Translations under genes and position numbers: made by a program | Shown: in pieces, positions 1 to 7,538 of the stretch | Layout: the number at the start of each line of letters is the position of its first letter | How positions within the stretch are numbered: position 1 is the first letter of the stretch | Notes under the pieces: model-generated | Seen by the model: the letters and a program-made list of their open reading frames with translations, nothing else | What the model was told of the DNA's origin: nothing | Databases searched by the model: none | NCBI RefSeq assembly: GCF_014192155.1 | Contig: NZ_JACHXO010000005.1 | Location: forward strand, 372,001-436,000 | Length of the DNA stretch: 64,000 nucleotides | From: Roseateles terrae | GTDB taxonomy: Bacteria; Pseudomonadota; Gammaproteobacteria; Burkholderiales; Burkholderiaceae_C | Direction: 5' to 3'

Positions 1-569
1 ATGGGCTTGCAGGCGGTCTGCCGGCCGTCGCCGAAGACGAGGAAAGGCAAACCGCGACGCACCCGGTCCACCTGCCCGCAGAGTGACTTGAAGAACGCCG
101 TGGGGCGCACGATGGACCAGTCCATCCCCGAGGCCTGCAGGGCGGCTTCAGCCGCGAGCTTGGCGTGCTGGAACGGCAGGCGGGGCTTTTGCAGGCACAG
201 GGCGGACAGCAGCACCACCTGGCGGACGCCGGCCGCGCGTGCCGCATCGAATGCGGTCCGGTGGGCCGCATGATCCACCGCCCACGCGTCGGCCGGCATG
301 CCGGTGCGGGAAGCCAGGCAGGACATCAGCACATCGAAGCGCTCCCCGCGCCAGCCGTCGTGTTGTTGTGAGCGGGCGTCGGTGACATCGCCAAAGCGCA
401 GCTCGACACCGGGCAGTCGCTGGGCGAGCTCTGTCGCTGCCAGACGGCCGCCGACCCCGGCATGCGGGCGCACCAAGGCCACCACCGTGTGACCGTGACG
501 TCGCAGGGCACGAGCGGTCGCCTGACCCAGCGTACCGGTGGCGCCCAGAAGAAACACCCGCGCCATCAT
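1..569 (-). CDS. bciA: Divinyl (proto)chlorophyllide a 8-vinyl reductase BciA, 3' part cut by window edge
   Basis: Reduces the C8 vinyl group of divinyl chlorophyllide precursors, normally with NADPH, in bacteriochlorophyll a synthesis. About 189 codons are visible. The protein opens MMARVFLLGATGTLGQATAR, a Rossmann nucleotide-binding motif of atypical short-chain reductases. Further on it reads VDHAAHRTAFDAARAAGV and IVRPTAFFKSLCGQV, both characteristic of BciA rather than of generic NmrA-like proteins. Either of two adjacent ATG codons (569 or 566) can start it. The 569 ATG overlaps the crtC stop, so bciA is coupled downstream of crtC. The C-terminus lies to the left of the window. The family call rests on remembered motifs. 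Confidence 0.85.
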   Translation of the reverse strand, partial: MMARVFLLGATGTLGQATARALRRHGHTVVALVRPHAGVGGRLAATELAQRLPGVELRFGDVTDARSQQHDGWRGERFDVLMSCLASRTGMPADAWAVDHAAHRTAFDAARAAGVRQVVLLSALCLQKPRLPFQHAKLAAEAALQASGMDWSIVRPTAFFKSLCGQVDRVRRGLPFLVFGDGRQTACKP

Positions 570-1585
570 CGGCTCCTGGCCGCCTGCACGGCGAGACTGC
601 CTCCCCGACGCCGCGGCATGCGAAATGGCAGCAAAGCCTGAACCCAGTGCTGATCAAAGCGCTGCAGGGACAGGCTCTCATGCATGGCCAGGGCGCCGCT
701 GTCTCCCTCCCGCAGCAACGAGCGGCAGTAGAAGGGACCGCTCTCCAGCGTCGCCAGCAGTTGCGGCGGCGCGAGTCCCAGGGTATGCCGTTCCACCCGC
801 CAGCCGCTACGGGGCAGCGGCTGGCGCGGCGGCGGCGGCTGGACGCTCAAACGCCCATCGGTATCGATGGACAGGGCGAGCGCTTCACTCGCCCCGCAAC
901 GCGGCACCACGTCATAAAGGAGGGTGGTGCGGCCATCGTGCCGCGTGGTGCGTTGCCATTGCCAGCTGAGGAAGTCACGCGCCAGCGGTCGGCTGCCATG
1001 ATTGGCGTCCAGGTAGGCTTCTCCCTGCCAGCGCCGCCGCGGGGACGCCAGATCCACTTCAACCCGGGACGCCGGCGCGATCGGCTGCCAGTGGTGCAGC
1101 CCTCCCGGGTCCAGCGCAAAGGCCCATCCCGGCATCGCGCCTGGCCGCACGGTGATGCGACCCCGGACCCGCTGCGGAAACGGGACCGTCCATTCGTCCA
1201 GATCAATCTGCAGGCTGCCGTCGGGGAGCCACTGCAAGGAGCTGGGCCCGATGGACAGGTGCAGGCCGTCGCGCGCCAAGGTTTCCTGCCCACGCTCCGT
1301 CATGGTCCACAGTCGCGAGAATCCCCCGTCGCCCGGCGCCCGCTGATACAGCGAGACATTGATCGCGCAATGCGCCTGCGCGGGTGCACCGTCATCCCCC
1401 AGGCGCCGCCGGGCCCAGGCGTAGTAGGGCGAGAACACGCTGCCGATGAAGACGATCAGCGTCAGTGCCTGCACGCTGCCATCGGGCTGCACATCGCTCA
1501 GCGCATCGACATACCACCAGGCATAACCACCGGCCGGGACCGCGAGGTCGAAACCAGGTCCTCGAGCAGCTGCGCGGCAGCCAAT
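566..1585 (-). CDS. crtC: Acyclic carotenoid 1,2-hydratase (hydroxyneurosporene synthase) CrtC; start unresolved
   Basis: Adds water across the psi end of neurosporene/lycopene-type carotenoids in the spheroidene and spirilloxanthin pathways. The frame carries GGYAWWYVDALSD, FIGSVFSPYYAWARRR and, later, GEAYLDANHGSRPLARDF, as expected for CrtC. The stop overlaps the start of bciA. The N-terminal conserved block lies inside the 3' end of crtD, and no in-frame ATG, GTG or TTG precedes it until a GTG near 1831. The given start is an in-frame ATT at 1585 and is only a guess. GTG codons at 1492 and 1474 lie downstream of the conserved block, so they would truncate it. The product is certain; the start is not. 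Confidence 0.85.
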   Translation of the reverse strand: MGCRAAARGPGFDLAVPAGGYAWWYVDALSDVQPDGSVQALTLIVFIGSVFSPYYAWARRRLGDDGAPAQAHCAINVSLYQRAPGDGGFSRLWTMTERGQETLARDGLHLSIGPSSLQWLPDGSLQIDLDEWTVPFPQRVRGRITVRPGAMPGWAFALDPGGLHHWQPIAPASRVEVDLASPRRRWQGEAYLDANHGSRPLARDFLSWQWQRTTRHDGRTTLLYDVVPRCGASEALALSIDTDGRLSVQPPPPRQPLPRSGWRVERHTLGLAPPQLLATLESGPFYCRSLLREGDSGALAMHESLSLQRFDQHWVQALLPFRMPRRRGGSLAVQAARSR

Positions 1586-3093
1586 TGGCCCGACAGCGCC
1601 GCCATCGGCACGCCAGGCCCCGGGTGCACCGAGCCCCCCGCCAGGAACAACCCTGGCAGCGTCGTTCGGCCGGCCGGCCGATCCCGGAAACTCGCCTGCC
1701 AGCCCCGGCTGGCCGGTCCGTACAGAGCGCCCTGGCTCGCCGGGAATCGCTGCGCGAAATCCTCCGGACGGGTCCGCAGCGGCGGCCCGGACAGCGTCAC
1801 CTGCAGGCCTGCCCGGCGCAGTCGTTCCCACATCTGTGTTTCGCATCGTTCGATCTCCTCGGCACTGAGGCCGCGCCCATGGGCATCGGCTGGGGCATTG
1901 ACCAGACACATGAGCCGCTCGGCCCGCCTGGCGCCGCCCGGCAAGCCGGGACGCAGCCGGTGGGCCTGACCGCTGCGGTCCTGCGCGCACACATAGACGG
2001 TCGGTGACTCGGGCAGGCGCCCGGCGGCGATGGCGTCGAACTCGGCGCGATAGCCATCGGCCGGACCAAACAACACGTTGTGATGCGACAGGTCCAGCCC
2101 GCCGGTGACGGCTTCGGCATGCCAGGTCAGCGCGGACAACGATGGGGTGCCATGCCGCAGGGGTCTGGGAACATCGGGGCCCAGCAGTCCGTCGGTCAGG
2201 GCGCGTGCGTCGCCGTTGAACACCACGGCTTCGGCGGGCAGCACCTCGCCATCGGTCAGGAGCACGCCGCAGACACGGCCGTCGGACACCAGCAGCCGCT
2301 GGACCTCGCTGTGGCAGCGCAGGCGCACGCCCTGCTGCTGGCCGCACTGCACCATGACCTCCGCCAGCCGCGCCATGCCGCCTTCGATCTGCCAGACCGC
2401 CTCGCGCTCCACATGGGCCACCAGCATCAGCGTGGCGGGCGCGTCGAAGGGAGAGCTGCCGCAGTAGGTGGCATATCGGCCAAAAAGCTGTCGGAGACGG
2501 GGATCGTGGAAGTACCGGCCCAGCTCGCCCCACAGCGTTGTGAAGGGCGAGATGCGCAGCAGTTGTCGAAGCCCTGCGGGCCCCTGTTGACGAAGCACCC
2601 GCCAGGTCAAGGAGAGCGGCGTCGGCCGGCTGCTGCGCATGAAGCTGTGATCCAGCGTGTCATGCACCTGCGCGGCCCGCTGGCAGAACGCCCGGTAGCG
2701 CGCTGCTTCCCCCGGCCCGCTGAAGGCGGCGATCGCATCGACGCTCTGCGCCAGGTCGGCCAGCAGGTCCAGCCGTTCCGTCTCGCTCCAGGCGTGCCGC
2801 GCCAGCACCTCACAGCGCCGCAGGTGCAGGTGCTGGTCCAGTGAGGTGCCGAGCTGGTCGAAGATCCCGTCGAGCACCCACCGCATGGTCAGTACGGTGG
2901 GACCGCCATCCAGCTGCAGGGCGCCCAGTTCCACCGGCTGCATCTTGCCGCCCGGCGCGCCCGCACGCTCCAGCAGTTGTACGTCCATCCCCTGCCGCGC
3001 CAGCAGGGCAGCCGCCGTCATTCCGCCCATGCCGGCGCCCACCACCACCACGCGTGGCGGGTGAAGCGAAGAACGCGGACGGACACGGTTCAT
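1498..3093 (-). CDS. crtD: Methoxyneurosporene dehydrogenase CrtD
   Basis: An FAD-dependent carotenoid 3,4-desaturase of the CrtI/CrtD amine-oxidase-like family, 531 aa. It desaturates hydroxylated or methoxylated acyclic carotenoids. The N-terminus has the dinucleotide-binding motif VVVVGAGMGGMTAAALLARQ, followed by the GGPTVLTMRWVLDG block typical of CrtD. The C-terminal FAD motif reads LFLAGGSVHPGPGVPMA. CrtI has similar folds, but position next to crtC and the CrtD-like N-terminal block favour CrtD. It is the first gene of the leftward crtD-crtC-bciA unit and is divergent from crtE. Its upstream region carries two PpsR-type boxes. Confidence 0.92.
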   Translation of the reverse strand: MNRVRPRSSLHPPRVVVVGAGMGGMTAAALLARQGMDVQLLERAGAPGGKMQPVELGALQLDGGPTVLTMRWVLDGIFDQLGTSLDQHLHLRRCEVLARHAWSETERLDLLADLAQSVDAIAAFSGPGEAARYRAFCQRAAQVHDTLDHSFMRSSRPTPLSLTWRVLRQQGPAGLRQLLRISPFTTLWGELGRYFHDPRLRQLFGRYATYCGSSPFDAPATLMLVAHVEREAVWQIEGGMARLAEVMVQCGQQQGVRLRCHSEVQRLLVSDGRVCGVLLTDGEVLPAEAVVFNGDARALTDGLLGPDVPRPLRHGTPSLSALTWHAEAVTGGLDLSHHNVLFGPADGYRAEFDAIAAGRLPESPTVYVCAQDRSGQAHRLRPGLPGGARRAERLMCLVNAPADAHGRGLSAEEIERCETQMWERLRRAGLQVTLSGPPLRTRPEDFAQRFPASQGALYGPASRGWQASFRDRPAGRTTLPGLFLAGGSVHPGPGVPMAALSGQLAAAQLLEDLVSTSRSRPVVMPGGMSMR

Positions 3094-3111
3094 TGACGCG
3101 ACTTCTGGTTG

Positions 3112-3155
3112 TGTCTATTCTGATTGACGGAATGTAATGTAATTCCGCACTGACA
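3112..3155. promoter_or_regulatory. Two tandem PpsR/CrtJ-type operators between crtD and crtE
   Basis: Box 1 (3112-3129) is TGT-N12-ACG, one mismatch from the TGT-N12-ACA consensus of PpsR/CrtJ. Box 2 (3138-3155) is a perfect TGT-N12-ACA. Their starts are 26 bp apart. They lie in the divergent crtD/crtE promoter region, so one pair could control both units. Box 1 ends in TTGACG, a possible -35 hexamer toward crtE. A longer crtE start at 3155 would begin inside box 2 and is therefore unlikely. Binding is inferred from sequence only. Confidence 0.7.
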
Positions 3156-3181
3156 TGCGGACATCTGGAGTAAAGGCCGCT

Positions 3182-4060
3182 ATGCCCTATGACGACCGGA
3201 TTGAACGCGCCCTGCGGGCCAGCCTGCTCCCGGCTCTCCAGCCGGGCCATCCGCCGCAACTGGCTGCGGCCATGCAGCATGCGGTGTTTCCCGGCGGCGC
3301 CCGCATCCGGCCCAAACTGACCCTGGCGGTGGCCCAGGCCTGCGGGGAGGACGATGCGGGGCTGACCGATGGTGTGGCCGCGGCGATTGAACTGCTGCAT
3401 TGCGCCTCGCTCGTGCATGACGATCTGCCCTGCTTTGACGATGCGCAGACGCGGCGCGGGCGGCCGTCGGTGCATCACGCATTTGGGGAGCGGCTGGCGG
3501 TGCTGGCCGGCGATGCGCTGATCGTCGCTGCATTTGATGTGCTGGGACGCTGTGCGCGGCAGCACCTCTCCCGGCTGCCAGTGCTGCTGCGATCGGTGAC
3601 CCAGGGCGTGGGCATGCCCATGGGCATCGTGGCGGGGCAGGCCTGGGAATGCGAGGCGCAGTTGTCCCTGGCGGAGTATCAGCAGGCCAAGACCGGAGCG
3701 CTCTTCGCGGCCGCCACCATGGCGGGTGCCCAGGCCGCGGGTGCCGATGGCGAGCCCTGGCGCGCACTCGGGGAGCGGCTGGGGCAGACCTATCAGGTGG
3801 CCGACGACATCCGCGATGTCGTGCTGGACGCGGAAGTGCTGGGCAAACCTCGAGGTCAGGATGAAGCCCTGGATCGGCCCAGTTATGCCCGCGCATTGGG
3901 GCTGGAGGGCGCCATGGCGGAGTTTCAGCGCCTGGTGCAGGCGACCCTGCTGACCGTGCCGGTGTGCCCTGGGGCGTCCCAGTTCCGCCAGCTCATCCGG
4001 CGGGAGGCCGAACGGTTGGTTCCGCAGCAGCTCTGTGCCCGCGTGGCGTCCACCGTCTGA
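3182..4060 (+). CDS. crtE: Geranylgeranyl diphosphate synthase CrtE
   Basis: A trans-prenyltransferase of 292 aa making GGPP from FPP and IPP, the precursor of carotenoids and of the bacteriochlorophyll tail. It carries the first aspartate-rich motif in LVHDDLPCFDD and the second in QVADDIRDVV. The N-terminal FPGGARIRPKL matches the substrate-binding region of this family. The start at 3182 (MPYDDRIERAL) has a GGAG about 11 bases upstream; an in-frame ATG at 3155 would lie in the operator. It heads the rightward superoperon, and crtF begins 12 bp after its stop. The cytosolic FPP synthase IspA is the main alternative, but the context and sequence favour CrtE. Confidence 0.9.
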   Translation: MPYDDRIERALRASLLPALQPGHPPQLAAAMQHAVFPGGARIRPKLTLAVAQACGEDDAGLTDGVAAAIELLHCASLVHDDLPCFDDAQTRRGRPSVHHAFGERLAVLAGDALIVAAFDVLGRCARQHLSRLPVLLRSVTQGVGMPMGIVAGQAWECEAQLSLAEYQQAKTGALFAAATMAGAQAAGADGEPWRALGERLGQTYQVADDIRDVVLDAEVLGKPRGQDEALDRPSYARALGLEGAMAEFQRLVQATLLTVPVCPGASQFRQLIRREAERLVPQQLCARVASTV

Positions 4061-4072
4061 CGGAGCACGGCC

Positions 4073-5383
4073 ATGGGATCGGTCTCTCCGCCGAGCGACA
4101 TACAGGTGCCCCCAACGCACTGGTCCGATGGGCCGCTGGGTTGGCGCGACCGGCTGCTGGCAAGCCCGCGCTTTCGGCGTTGGGCGCAGACCTTCCCGCT
4201 GACCCGCTGGGTCGCGCGGCGGCGGGCGGCAGGCGTGTTCGATCTGGTCGCCGGCTTCGTGTATTCGCAGGTGCTGCTCGCCTGCGTGCAGCTGCGGCTG
4301 TTTGAGCTGCTGCTGGCGGAGGGGCCGCAGAGCGGCGCCGCGCTGGCCGCGCGCTGCCAGTTGCCGGTGATGTCGATGGAGCGGCTGCTGCGGGCGGCTG
4401 TCGCCCTGCAACTGCTGGAGCGCCGCCCGCAGGACCGGTATGGCCTGGGGCCGCTCGGCGCGCCACTGGCCCGGGATGAGGGGCTGGCCGCCATGGTGGA
4501 GCATCACACCGCGCTGTATCGGGATCTGGCGCAGCCGCTGCACCTGCTGCGGTGCGCCAGTGCCGGTGCCGGTGCCGATGACGGTGACGGTAAGAGTGCC
4601 ACGCCCGGACGGGCGCGGGTGAGCGGGGAAGCGGCCCTCGACCCGGAACGCTCAGGGTATGCAGGGAACTCAAGGCCGCCGGACTTCGCAGGCGCAAGGC
4701 GCCCGGAGGCCCCCCACGAAGGTCTGGCGCGCTACTGGCCTTACGCCGGCACCGACCGCCCCGAAGCGCTCGCTCCAGTCCAGTTGCTCGCGTATTCAGA
4801 ACTCATGGCCGCGTCTCAGCCGCTGGTGGCGGATCAGGTGCTGCAGGCGTATTCACTTCAGGATCACCGCCGACTGTTGGACGTCGGCGGGGGCACCGGT
4901 GCTTTCGCCTGCCGCGCCGCGCAGGTCGCACCCCATCTGCAGGTGCAGGTCTTCGATCTGCCTGGCGTGGCCGCGCTGGCCCGTCAGCGATTCGAGCAGG
5001 CGGGCCTCAGCGCCCGCTGCAGCGCGGAAGGCGGCGACTTCTTCCAGGATCCGCTGCCGCCCGGCGCTGACCTCGTCACCTTGCTGCGGGTGGTGCACGA
5101 CCACGACGATGCCCGAATCCTGCGACTGCTTCGCGCCGTCCGGCAGGCCCTGGTTCCCGGCGGCACGCTGCTGCTGGCGGAGCCGTTCGCCGACACCCCG
5201 GGCGCCGAACGTATGGGGGACGCCTACTTCGGCATGTACCTGCTGGCCATGGGCCGGGGTGAACCCCGCTCCGAGGCGCGCCTGCGCGAACTGCTCGCCG
5301 ACGCCGGCTTCATCAACGTCCGCCGGCTGCCCACCGCCTTGCCGCTGCAGGCGAGCGCCCTCCTCGCGAGAACCCCACGCTGA
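4073..5383 (+). CDS. crtF: Demethylspheroidene / hydroxyneurosporene O-methyltransferase CrtF, with internal insertion
   Basis: A SAM-dependent methyltransferase of 436 aa that methylates the C1 hydroxyl produced by CrtC. The N-terminal dimerisation domain (about 50-150) precedes the SAM fold with LDVGGGTGAFA at about 266-276 and LLRVVHDHDD near 340. Between residues 161 and 215 lies a Gly/Ala/Asp/Arg-rich stretch that looks inserted ahead of the conserved YWPYAG segment, making the protein longer than the roughly 380 residues I expect of CrtF. It sits directly downstream of crtE and about 90 bp upstream of bchC, from which it is separated by PpsR-type boxes. Confidence 0.9.
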   Translation: MGSVSPPSDIQVPPTHWSDGPLGWRDRLLASPRFRRWAQTFPLTRWVARRRAAGVFDLVAGFVYSQVLLACVQLRLFELLLAEGPQSGAALAARCQLPVMSMERLLRAAVALQLLERRPQDRYGLGPLGAPLARDEGLAAMVEHHTALYRDLAQPLHLLRCASAGAGADDGDGKSATPGRARVSGEAALDPERSGYAGNSRPPDFAGARRPEAPHEGLARYWPYAGTDRPEALAPVQLLAYSELMAASQPLVADQVLQAYSLQDHRRLLDVGGGTGAFACRAAQVAPHLQVQVFDLPGVAALARQRFEQAGLSARCSAEGGDFFQDPLPPGADLVTLLRVVHDHDDARILRLLRAVRQALVPGGTLLLAEPFADTPGAERMGDAYFGMYLLAMGRGEPRSEARLRELLADAGFINVRRLPTALPLQASALLARTPR

Positions 5384-5389
5384 TCCAAG

Positions 5390-5433
5390 TGTAAATTCAG
5401 GTTGACGTTTGGCGTTGTAAGCGTAGGATGACT
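5390..5433 (+). promoter_or_regulatory. bchC promoter with two PpsR-type boxes
   Basis: Box A (5390-5407) is TGT-N12-ACG and box B (5416-5433) is TGT-N12-ACT, with starts 26 bp apart exactly as at crtD/crtE. A sigma70-like promoter fits inside them: -35 TTGACG at 5402-5407, a 16-bp spacer and -10 TAGGAT at 5424-5429. Box A therefore covers the -35 and box B the -10. Box A resembles box 1 of crtD/crtE over its whole length (shared ATTC core and TTGACG end). Repression by PpsR is inferred from this layout. Confidence 0.7.
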
Positions 5434-5474
5434 TTCATGGACACCTTCCTTGCCACCCCCCGCCGGGCGTTCTC

Positions 5475-6428
5475 ATGAACACCCAGGCCGTGGTCATCCA
5501 GCAGCCCCAGCGTCTGAGCCTGATGCCTTTGCGGCTGCCTGCGCTGCAGCAAGGCGACGTGGTGGTGGATGTGGAATTCAGCGGCATCAGCACCGGCACC
5601 GAGCGCCTGATCTGGGACGGCACCATGCCGATGTTCCCGGGCATGGGCTATCCGCTGGTGCCAGGCTATGAAGCGGTCGGCCGCGTGATGGCCGTCGGCG
5701 CGGACAGTGCCCACTGGGTGGGACAACGGGTCTTCGTGCCGGGTGCGCGCTGCTTCGGCGAAGTGCGCGGACTCTTCGGTGCTTCAGCGTCCCGCCTGGT
5801 GGTGCCGGAAGCCAAGATCGTGCCGATCGACGAGAAGCTCGGCGAAAGCGCCGTCCTGCTGGCGCTGGCGGCCACCGCCTACCACAGCGTCGCCGGCGGT
5901 GGTCAGGGCCAGCCGCATACCCCGCCCGACCTGATCGTCGGCCACGGCGTGCTGGGGCGCCTGCTGGCCCGCATGAATGTGGCCGCCGGCATCGAAGACT
6001 TCACCGTCTGGGAAACCAATCCGGTCCGCCAGGGTGGTGCCACCGGCTACCGGGTGCTGCATCCGCAGGACGACCCGCGCCGCGATTACCGCGCCATCTA
6101 CGACGTGAGCGGCGATGCCAGCCTGCTGGACAGCCTGATCGGCCGGCTCGGCTTCGGCGGCGAAGTGGTGCTGGCCGGTTTTTACGCCCAGCCGCTGTCC
6201 CTCAACTTTGCACCGGCCTTCATGCGCGAAGCCCGCATCCGTGTGGCCGCCGAATGGAAGAAGCCGGACATGTGGGCGGTGAATGCCTTGCTGCATGCCG
6301 GCCGGCTGTCGCTGGACGGCCTGCTGACCCACACCGAACCGGCCGAGCGCGCCGGGTCTGCGTATGCGCAGGCCTTTGGCGATGCCGGCTGCCTCAAGAT
6401 GGTCCTGGACTGGAGACATCACGCATGA
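5475..6428 (+). CDS. bchC: 3-hydroxyethyl bacteriochlorophyllide a dehydrogenase BchC
   Basis: Oxidises the C3 hydroxyethyl group to the acetyl group of bacteriochlorophyllide a. The 317-aa protein is a medium-chain dehydrogenase-like enzyme with FSGISTGTERLIWDGTMP near residue 35, PLVPGYEAVGRV near 60, and a nucleotide-binding segment at DLIVGHGVLGRLLAR. These match BchC rather than general zinc alcohol dehydrogenases. It has its own promoter and is followed by an 18-codon mini-ORF whose ATGA overlaps the bchC stop. Confidence 0.93.
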   Translation: MNTQAVVIQQPQRLSLMPLRLPALQQGDVVVDVEFSGISTGTERLIWDGTMPMFPGMGYPLVPGYEAVGRVMAVGADSAHWVGQRVFVPGARCFGEVRGLFGASASRLVVPEAKIVPIDEKLGESAVLLALAATAYHSVAGGGQGQPHTPPDLIVGHGVLGRLLARMNVAAGIEDFTVWETNPVRQGGATGYRVLHPQDDPRRDYRAIYDVSGDASLLDSLIGRLGFGGEVVLAGFYAQPLSLNFAPAFMREARIRVAAEWKKPDMWAVNALLHAGRLSLDGLLTHTEPAERAGSAYAQAFGDAGCLKMVLDWRHHA

Positions 6429-6481
6429 ACGATTCCACCGCTGTCGTGGGCCTTCGTGCCTGCGTGAAGGACGCCGCATGA
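6425..6481 (+). CDS. 18-codon bridging mini-ORF between bchC and bchX
   Basis: This frame starts at an ATG sharing ATGA with the bchC stop and ends with a TGA sharing ATGA with the bchX start. It reads MNDSTAVVGLRACVKDAA. No family is recognised. It fits a coupling element that carries ribosomes from the bchC stop to the bchX start, but a chance open frame of this length is possible. Confidence 0.3.
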   Translation: MNDSTAVVGLRACVKDAA

Positions 6482-7497
6482 GTACCTCCACCATTCCGGC
6501 GCAAGCCCCGGTGCATTTCCAGCGGCATGTGCAGTCCCTGCGGGAGGAAGCGTCGGCCGAGCCCGATGCACCCGCCACCGGGCCGGTCACCAAGACGACC
6601 CAGATCATTGCCATCTACGGCAAGGGCGGCATCGGCAAGAGCTTCACCCTGGCCAACCTCAGCTACATGATGGCCCAGCAGGGCAAGAAGGTGCTGCTGA
6701 TCGGCTGTGATCCGAAGAGCGACACCACCAGCCTGCTCTTTGGCGGCAAGGCCTGCCCCACGATCATTGAGACCAGCAGCCGCAAGAAGCTGGCCGGTGA
6801 GGCCGTGGCCATCGGCGACGTCTGCTTCAAGCGGGATGGTGTCTACGCCATGGAGCTGGGCGGTCCCGAGGTGGGACGCGGCTGCGGCGGGCGCGGCATC
6901 ATCCACGGCTTCGAGACGCTGGAGAAGCTCGGCTTCCACGACTGGGGCTTCGACTACGTGCTGCTCGACTTCCTCGGCGACGTCGTCTGCGGCGGCTTCG
7001 GCCTGCCGATAGCGCGGGACATGTGCCAGAAGGTCATCGTGGTGGGCAGCAACGACCTGCAGAGCCTCTACGTGGCCAACAACGTCTGCAGTGCCGTGGA
7101 GTACTTCCGCAAGCTGGGTGGCAATGTCGGTGTGGCCGGCATGGTGATCAACAAGGACGACGGCACCGGCGAGGCCGCTGCCTTCGCCCGCAATGCCGGC
7201 ATCCCGGTGCTGGCCGCGATTCCGGCGCATGAGGACATCCGCCGCAAGAGCGCCAGCTACGAAATCATCGGCAAGCCGGATGGGGAATGGGGCGGGCTCT
7301 TTGCAGAGTTGGCCCAGAACGTTGCAGATGCACCGCCGCAGCGCCCCCGTCCACAGACGCAGGATGAGCTGCTGGCGCTGTTCTCCGCGGAGGTCACCGG
7401 CCGGGACTTCCAGATGGAGCCGGCCACGCTGTTCGACATGGTCGGCCGCAGCGAGATCAGCAAGCCGTCGCTGGAAGTCATCTACGACGCCGCCTGA
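6478..7497 (+). CDS. bchX: Chlorophyllide a reductase iron protein BchX
   Basis: The ATP-driven electron-donating subunit of chlorophyllide a oxidoreductase (COR), which reduces ring B; it is a NifH-like homodimer carrying one 4Fe-4S cluster. The 339-aa sequence has the P-loop in YGKGGIGKSFT near residue 45 and a switch/Cys region in GPEVGRGCGGRGI. A second Cys lies in LGDVVCGGFGLPI. The N-terminal extension of about 40 residues before the P-loop is normal for BchX and distinguishes it from BchL. The start at 6478 overlaps the mini-ORF stop. bchY follows after 41 bp. Confidence 0.95.
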   Translation: MSTSTIPAQAPVHFQRHVQSLREEASAEPDAPATGPVTKTTQIIAIYGKGGIGKSFTLANLSYMMAQQGKKVLLIGCDPKSDTTSLLFGGKACPTIIETSSRKKLAGEAVAIGDVCFKRDGVYAMELGGPEVGRGCGGRGIIHGFETLEKLGFHDWGFDYVLLDFLGDVVCGGFGLPIARDMCQKVIVVGSNDLQSLYVANNVCSAVEYFRKLGGNVGVAGMVINKDDGTGEAAAFARNAGIPVLAAIPAHEDIRRKSASYEIIGKPDGEWGGLFAELAQNVADAPPQRPRPQTQDELLALFSAEVTGRDFQMEPATLFDMVGRSEISKPSLEVIYDAA

Positions 7498-7538
7498 AAC
7501 CGCCCCAGGCCCACACCCCGCACCCACACGCCGCCATC

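Noticed and set aside
647-1969. 440-codon rightward ORF opposite crtC/crtD
   Set aside because: Antisense shadow typical of high GC; composition rich in Arg, Gly and Gln with no domain. The same applies to long ORFs opposite bchX, bchY, bchZ, proS, hemA, the RND pump and the cob genes.
1586-2533. Upstream extension of the crtC reading frame to an ATG at 2533 (655-aa protein)
   Set aside because: The added residues are an Arg/Ala/Gly-rich shadow of crtD and share nothing with CrtC.
3155-3181. Earlier in-frame start for crtE at 3155
   Set aside because: It lies inside the second PpsR box, and the ribosome-binding site and family N-terminus favour 3182.
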